64,000 nucleotides of DNA from the NCBI RefSeq assembly GCF_963677575.1, contig NZ_OY782038.1, positions 4,343,501 to 4,407,500 on the forward strand. Direction: 5' to 3'. Source of the DNA: an uncultured Draconibacterium sp. Lineage in GTDB: Bacteria > Bacteroidota > Bacteroidia > Bacteroidales > Prolixibacteraceae. The position numbers were made by a program, and so were the translations under genes. A model generated the notes under the pieces. The model made no database searches, was not told where the DNA came from, and worked only from the letters and a program-made list of their open reading frames with translations. Positions 60,685 to 64,000 of the stretch are shown here, piece after piece; within the stretch, counting starts at the first letter, position 1; every line of letters begins with the position of its first letter.

Positions 60685-60783
60685 ATGAAACGAGCATGAG
60701 AGAGACTTTCATATTTAGGCGATTGCTTAAAATCATGCGAGTTCCATCTTATTCTTTAGAAGACAAACAATTTTAATAAGATG
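60685..60783 (+). promoter_or_regulatory. Structured leader element, copy B (before gcvT)
   Basis: ATGAAACGAGC (60685-60695) pairs with GCGAGTTCCAT (60737-60747), with tandem G.A and one A.C mismatch. CATCTTATT (60745-60753) pairs with AATAAGATG (60775-60783), which contains the gcvT start codon. Compared with copy A, both strands of this second helix have changed while pairing is kept. A frame starting at 60696 (26 codons) ends 4 bases before the gcvT ATG. It has none of the glycine-riboswitch consensus that I can see. Confidence 0.6.
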
Positions 60784-61866
60784 AAAACAACTGCATTTAA
60801 TTCGATACACAAAAAATTAGGCGCCAAAATGGTGGAGTTCGCGGGGTATGAAATGCCTATTGAATATAGTGGCATTAAAGATGAACACATGACCGTGCGC
60901 GAAGCTGTTGGTGTTTTTGATGTATCGCACATGGGCGAATTTTGGGTAAAAGGCCCGAAAGCTCTGGATCTGGTAGCTAAAATTACATCAAACGATCCAC
61001 GATTTCTTACACTTGGGCAAGCACAATACAGCTGTTTTCCGAACGGTAAAGGAGGAATTGTTGACGATCTGTTGGTTTATTACTACGAGCCTGAAAAATA
61101 TATGCTGGTAGTTAATGCTGCCAATATTGAAAAAGACTGGAACTGGGTGGTGCAGCAGAACGAAGAAATTGGCGCCGAGCTGGAAAATGCTTCAGATGAT
61201 ATTAGCCAGTTGGCTATTCAGGGGCCAAAAGCAACCGAGATTCTCCAAAAATTAACCGATGTAAATCTTTCAGAAATAAAATTTTACACGTTCGTTACCG
61301 ATAAATTTGCCGGAGTTGATGAGGTGATCATTTCAGCAACAGGTTACACCGGAGCAGGTGGTTTCGAACTGTATTTCAGAAACGATGTGGCCGAACAGAT
61401 TTGGGATGCCATTTTTGAGGCCGGTGCCGAAGCAGGTATCAAACCAATTGGTTTGGCTGCCCGCGACACACTTCGTTTGGAAATGGGTTATTGCCTGTAC
61501 GGAAACGATATCGACGACACAACTTCGCCACTGGAAGCCGGTTTGGGATGGATTACCAAATTCAATAACGGTCGTAAATTTATCGATCGCGAATTTTTAA
61601 CCATGCAAAAAACCGAAGGCGTTACCCGCAGACTGCGCGGTTTTGTGCTTAGCGGAAGAGGAATTCCACGCCATGGATACGAACTGGTAAACTCCGATGG
61701 CGAAACAATTGGCGAAGTTACCTCGGGAACTATGTCGCCGGTTTTAAATAAAGGAATTGGAATGGGCTATGTTGCCAAAGAATACTCGGCTTTTGGTACC
61801 GGTATTTTTGTGAAGATCCGTAATAAAGTAATTCCTGCAGAAATAGTAAAACTGCCTTTTATCTAA
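60781..61866 (+). CDS. gcvT: Aminomethyltransferase (glycine cleavage system T protein)
   Basis: This protein transfers the aminomethyl carbon from lipoyl-H protein to tetrahydrofolate in glycine cleavage. Signatures are EFAGYEMPIEYSGIKDEH, VFDVSHMGEFWVKG, YTGAGGFELYF and GLAARDTLRLEMGYCLYGND, with the folate-binding C-terminal domain complete. Length is 361 residues. No gcvH or gcvP is near. The start codon lies within the second helix of leader element B, so translation may be controlled. Confidence 0.96.
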   Translation: MKTTAFNSIHKKLGAKMVEFAGYEMPIEYSGIKDEHMTVREAVGVFDVSHMGEFWVKGPKALDLVAKITSNDPRFLTLGQAQYSCFPNGKGGIVDDLLVYYYEPEKYMLVVNAANIEKDWNWVVQQNEEIGAELENASDDISQLAIQGPKATEILQKLTDVNLSEIKFYTFVTDKFAGVDEVIISATGYTGAGGFELYFRNDVAEQIWDAIFEAGAEAGIKPIGLAARDTLRLEMGYCLYGNDIDDTTSPLEAGLGWITKFNNGRKFIDREFLTMQKTEGVTRRLRGFVLSGRGIPRHGYELVNSDGETIGEVTSGTMSPVLNKGIGMGYVAKEYSAFGTGIFVKIRNKVIPAEIVKLPFI

Positions 61867-61891
61867 CCAATAAAACAATCAGAACTAAACT

Positions 61892-61923
61892 AAGCCGTCT
61901 GTTTTTACAGGCGGCTTTTTTTT
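61892..61923 (+). terminator. Intrinsic terminator of gcvT
   Basis: AAGCCGTCTGT (61892-61902) pairs with ACAGGCGGCTT (61907-61917) across TTTT, followed by a T-run. Confidence 0.88.
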
Positions 61924-61951
61924 GATAGATGTTTTCAAAAAAGCAACAATG

Positions 61952-62042
61952 TTCACGCAGAGATCGCTAAGTTTTCGCAAAGTACACAAAACAGATTCTT
62001 TTAGTTTTGCGTGCTTTGCGCTGCTTCTTTTCTTTGCGTGAA
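61952..62042. repeat. Inverted repeat of the 'TTCACGCAAAG' type
   Basis: The left arm TTCACGCAGAGATCGC... and right arm ...CTTTTCTTTGCGTGAA are complementary at their ends (61952-61959 with 62035-62042) and in patches within (GCAAAGTACACAAAA with TTTTGCGTGCTTTGC). Sequence of this kind is dispersed in many Bacteroidota genomes, and the interval has no gene. Confidence 0.5.
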
Positions 62043-62487
62043 ACGATTTTAGTTGCCTTTCATTTCTGTTGGTGATTACAGTATATTATTAGTGTTTTTT
62101 GTTTTAAATGGGTAATCATTTCTGTTAAATCATCCATCGACAATTGTTAATCGAAATTCATCATTCAATATTCTACGTTCGCGTTCTATTTAAATTCTTT
62201 TTAAATATTACACCGAAAAAATCATTTATTGTGGAAAACATGGTTTTGTTGGTTGGAATAAGATATTTTTGTATGAAATAACAGATTGATACCGACAACG
62301 TTAACATCAGAGAGACAGTAAGAATGATATTAGTCAGCTGTTTTTGTGTTGTTAATCAGTGTTTTAAAACTCATAAAAATAAAATAAACTTGATTTTTCT
62401 CATCGGCTAAACAATCACTATTTAAGAACTTTATAGTGGTGTTTAAAAGGTAAAAAATTTAATTACTCACCTTAATTGTTGTATTAT
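62043..62487. other. Long upstream region of serC
   Basis: About 445 A/T-rich bases before serC. A good -7 box, TATTTTTG, lies at 62264-62271, which would give a ~210-base 5' leader. I find no leader peptide rich in serine codons and no clear terminator in it. The reason for the length is unknown. Confidence 0.45.
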
Positions 62488-63555
62488 ATGAAGAAGCACA
62501 ATTTTTACGCAGGACCTTCAATTCTGCCCGAATTTACAAAGGAAAAAACTGCTGAGGCTGCTCTGAACTTTGCCGGAACCGGACTTTCTGTAATGGAAGT
62601 TTCGCACCGTAGTAAAGAGTTTGTTGCGGTAATGGACGAGGCAGTTGCTTTGGTAAAAGAATTACTAAAAGTGCCGGAAGGTTATTCGGTTCTTTTCTTG
62701 CAAGGTGGTGCCAGCACGCAGTTTTTAATGGCTCCATATAACTTAATGGATAAAAAAGCAGCATATTTAAATACAGGTGCATGGTCGAAAAAAGCCATTA
62801 AAGAAGCTAAATTTCTTGGCGAAGTTGTTGAAGTTGCTTCATCGGCCGACACCATTTATAACTACATCCCAAAAGGTTACGAAGTACCTTCGGATGTTAG
62901 CTATTTCCATTATACATCAAATAACACTATTTACGGAACACAAATTCCTACTCCGGATGTTGATGTTCCTTTGGTAGCCGATATGTCTTCTGATATTTTC
63001 AGTCGCCCAATCGATATTTCAAAATACGATTTGATCTACGCAGGTGCACAGAAAAACCTTGGACCATCGGGAGCTACTTTGGTAATTGTAAAAGATGCTG
63101 CACTTGGAAAAGTAGAGCGTCCAATTCCAACCATGTTGGATTACACTACGCATATTAACGCCGGATCGATGTTTAACACACCATCAACGCTTCCTGTTTT
63201 TGCTTGTTTGCAAACCTTAATTTGGTTGAAAGAAAACGGCGGAGTAGAAGCAATGGAGCAAAAGAACATTGAAAAAGCAAAAGTGCTTTACGATGAAATC
63301 GATCGTAATAAAATGTTCCAGTGTACCGTGTTGGCAAAAGAGGATCGTTCGTTAATGAACGTAACTTTTGTGATGACTCCGGAGTATGCTGAATTTGAGA
63401 AAGAATTTCTGGAATTCGCAACTGCAAAAGGTATGTTGGGAATAAAAGGACACCGTTCAGTTGGTGGTTTCAGGGCTTCAATTTACAATGCAATGCCTGT
63501 TGAAAGTATTCAGGCTTTGGTTGATGCCATGCAAGAGTTTGAAAAAATGAAGTAA
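62488..63555 (+). CDS. serC: Phosphoserine aminotransferase
   Basis: This PLP enzyme converts 3-phosphohydroxypyruvate to phosphoserine in serine synthesis. The start at 62488 (MKKHNFYAGPSILPEFT) matches the family. VMEVSHRSKEF and FLQGGASTQF are conserved, and DLIYAGAQKNLGPSGATLV carries the Schiff-base Lys. The C-terminal KGHRSVGGFRASIYNA binds phosphate. Length is 355 residues. serA follows after 71 bases with a hairpin in between. Confidence 0.96.
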   Translation: MKKHNFYAGPSILPEFTKEKTAEAALNFAGTGLSVMEVSHRSKEFVAVMDEAVALVKELLKVPEGYSVLFLQGGASTQFLMAPYNLMDKKAAYLNTGAWSKKAIKEAKFLGEVVEVASSADTIYNYIPKGYEVPSDVSYFHYTSNNTIYGTQIPTPDVDVPLVADMSSDIFSRPIDISKYDLIYAGAQKNLGPSGATLVIVKDAALGKVERPIPTMLDYTTHINAGSMFNTPSTLPVFACLQTLIWLKENGGVEAMEQKNIEKAKVLYDEIDRNKMFQCTVLAKEDRSLMNVTFVMTPEYAEFEKEFLEFATAKGMLGIKGHRSVGGFRASIYNAMPVESIQALVDAMQEFEKMK

Positions 63556-63576
63556 TTCAATTTATAAAACGAAAGA

Positions 63577-63606
63577 AAATGCAGGGCAGGCGTCCTGCAT
63601 TTTTTC
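63577..63606 (+). terminator. Hairpin terminator between serC and serA
   Basis: AAAATGCAGG (63577-63586) pairs with CCTGCATTTT (63594-63603), followed by TTT. It lies 21 bases after the serC stop and 21 bases before serA, so it would reduce or control read-through into serA. Confidence 0.75.
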
Positions 63607-63626
63607 TACCTAAATTTTTATGAGTA

Positions 63627-64000
63627 ATGAGAAAAATCTTAATAGCCACAGTTAAACCGTTTGCCCCGGTTGCTGTAAAAAAAATCAGAAAAATTTTTGA
63701 GAAAGCCGGTTACGAGCTTCTGTTGCTCGAAAAGTACGCCGACAAACAAGAGCTGTTGCAAGCCATTGCCGATGTTGACGCGGCAATAATCCGTAGCGAC
63801 AAGTTTGATAAGGAAGTATTAAATGCCGGTAAAAAACTAAAAATTGTTGTACGCGCAGGTGCCGGTTACGACAATGTTGATCTCGACGCGGCAACTGCCA
63901 ACAACATTGTGGTAATGAATACGCCAGGACAAAACTCAAACGCTGTTGCCGAATTAGCCATTGGCTTGGCTATAATGGGATTACGCGAGTTATATTCCGG
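63627..64000 (+). CDS. serA: D-3-phosphoglycerate dehydrogenase, 5' part
   Basis: The first ~124 residues of a D-isomer-specific 2-hydroxyacid dehydrogenase, cut by the right edge. The start is MRKILIATVKPFAPVAVKKI, and IVVRAGAGYDNVDLDAATAN is the family segment before the nucleotide domain. NTPGQNSNAVAELAIGL leads into it. It oxidises 3-phosphoglycerate, the step before SerC, and its position next to serC supports this name over other dehydrogenases of the family. Confidence 0.88.
   Translation, partial: MRKILIATVKPFAPVAVKKIRKIFEKAGYELLLLEKYADKQELLQAIADVDAAIIRSDKFDKEVLNAGKKLKIVVRAGAGYDNVDLDAATANNIVVMNTPGQNSNAVAELAIGLAIMGLRELYS

Noticed and set aside
60685..60783. Glycine riboswitch before gcvT
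   Set aside because: None of the glycine-aptamer consensus is present, and the same element precedes trkA and a BNR protein, which are not glycine genes.

Overview
The window looks like a chromosomal segment from a member of the Bacteroidota, probably the marine or sediment Marinilabiliales/Prolixibacteraceae type. That assignment is an inference. It rests on A/T-rich leaders, several TAnnTTTG -7 boxes (some with a -33 TTG/TTTG box), Bacteroidota-specific families (DUF4831, MutS-like membrane ATPase, LiaF-like plus LytS/LytTR operon, ComEC without a beta-lactamase domain) and the conserved rel/spoT-fur-purA and ruvX-def clusters.

Layout. 1-7090: a cut-off APC permease, a PlsC acyltransferase, an anchored protein of unknown role, and a likely sugar module (Gfo/Idh/MocA oxidoreductase, FHS symporter, secreted TolB-like protein). 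7153-9879: tRNA-Cys with its promoter and terminator, folB, glnS. 10205-14868: two LiaF-like membrane proteins, a LytS/LytTR two-component pair and a MutS-like ATPase. 15078-18459: a large secreted BNR/VPS10-type propeller preceded by a structured leader. 18780-21097: a BlaI/BlaR1 pair with operator-like repeats. 21235-23744: aat with a decayed partial copy beside it, and an aminotransferase behind two tandem transcription attenuators. 24302-31900: DUF4831 protein, peptide transporter, PepD, VOC protein, D-threonine-aldolase-like enzyme, PncB. 32151-43472: purA, fur, rel/spoT, a frameshifted HAD phosphatase, Nudix, miaA, mnmD, a Sua5/YciO protein, trkH, trkA. 43762-47348: comEC split by a complete IS4-family element. 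47402-52866: def, ruvX, a tyrosine-rich secreted protein behind a sigma-54-type promoter, two unknown genes, a second two-component pair. 53265-63555: ppdK, a four-unit array of small RNA genes, clpB, a MITE-like element, an orphan Hpt protein, gcvT and serC. serA runs off the right edge.

Four signals stand out beyond ordinary genes. (1) A leader element occurs three times, directly before the BNR protein, gcvT and trkA. It has a conserved ATGAAACGAGC / GCGAGTTYCAT helix, a second helix that covers the start codon with compensatory changes, and an upstream ORF ending 4-13 bases before the start. (2) Four tandem ~225-bp units at 56285-57110 each carry a -7 promoter box, a nearly invariant ~90-nt transcribed segment and an intrinsic terminator. 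(3) Two consecutive Ile/Leu/Val/Ala-codon-rich leader peptides, each with antiterminator/terminator pairing, precede the aminotransferase. (4) The comEC disruption is so exact that removing the IS and one 9-bp repeat restores the reading frame.
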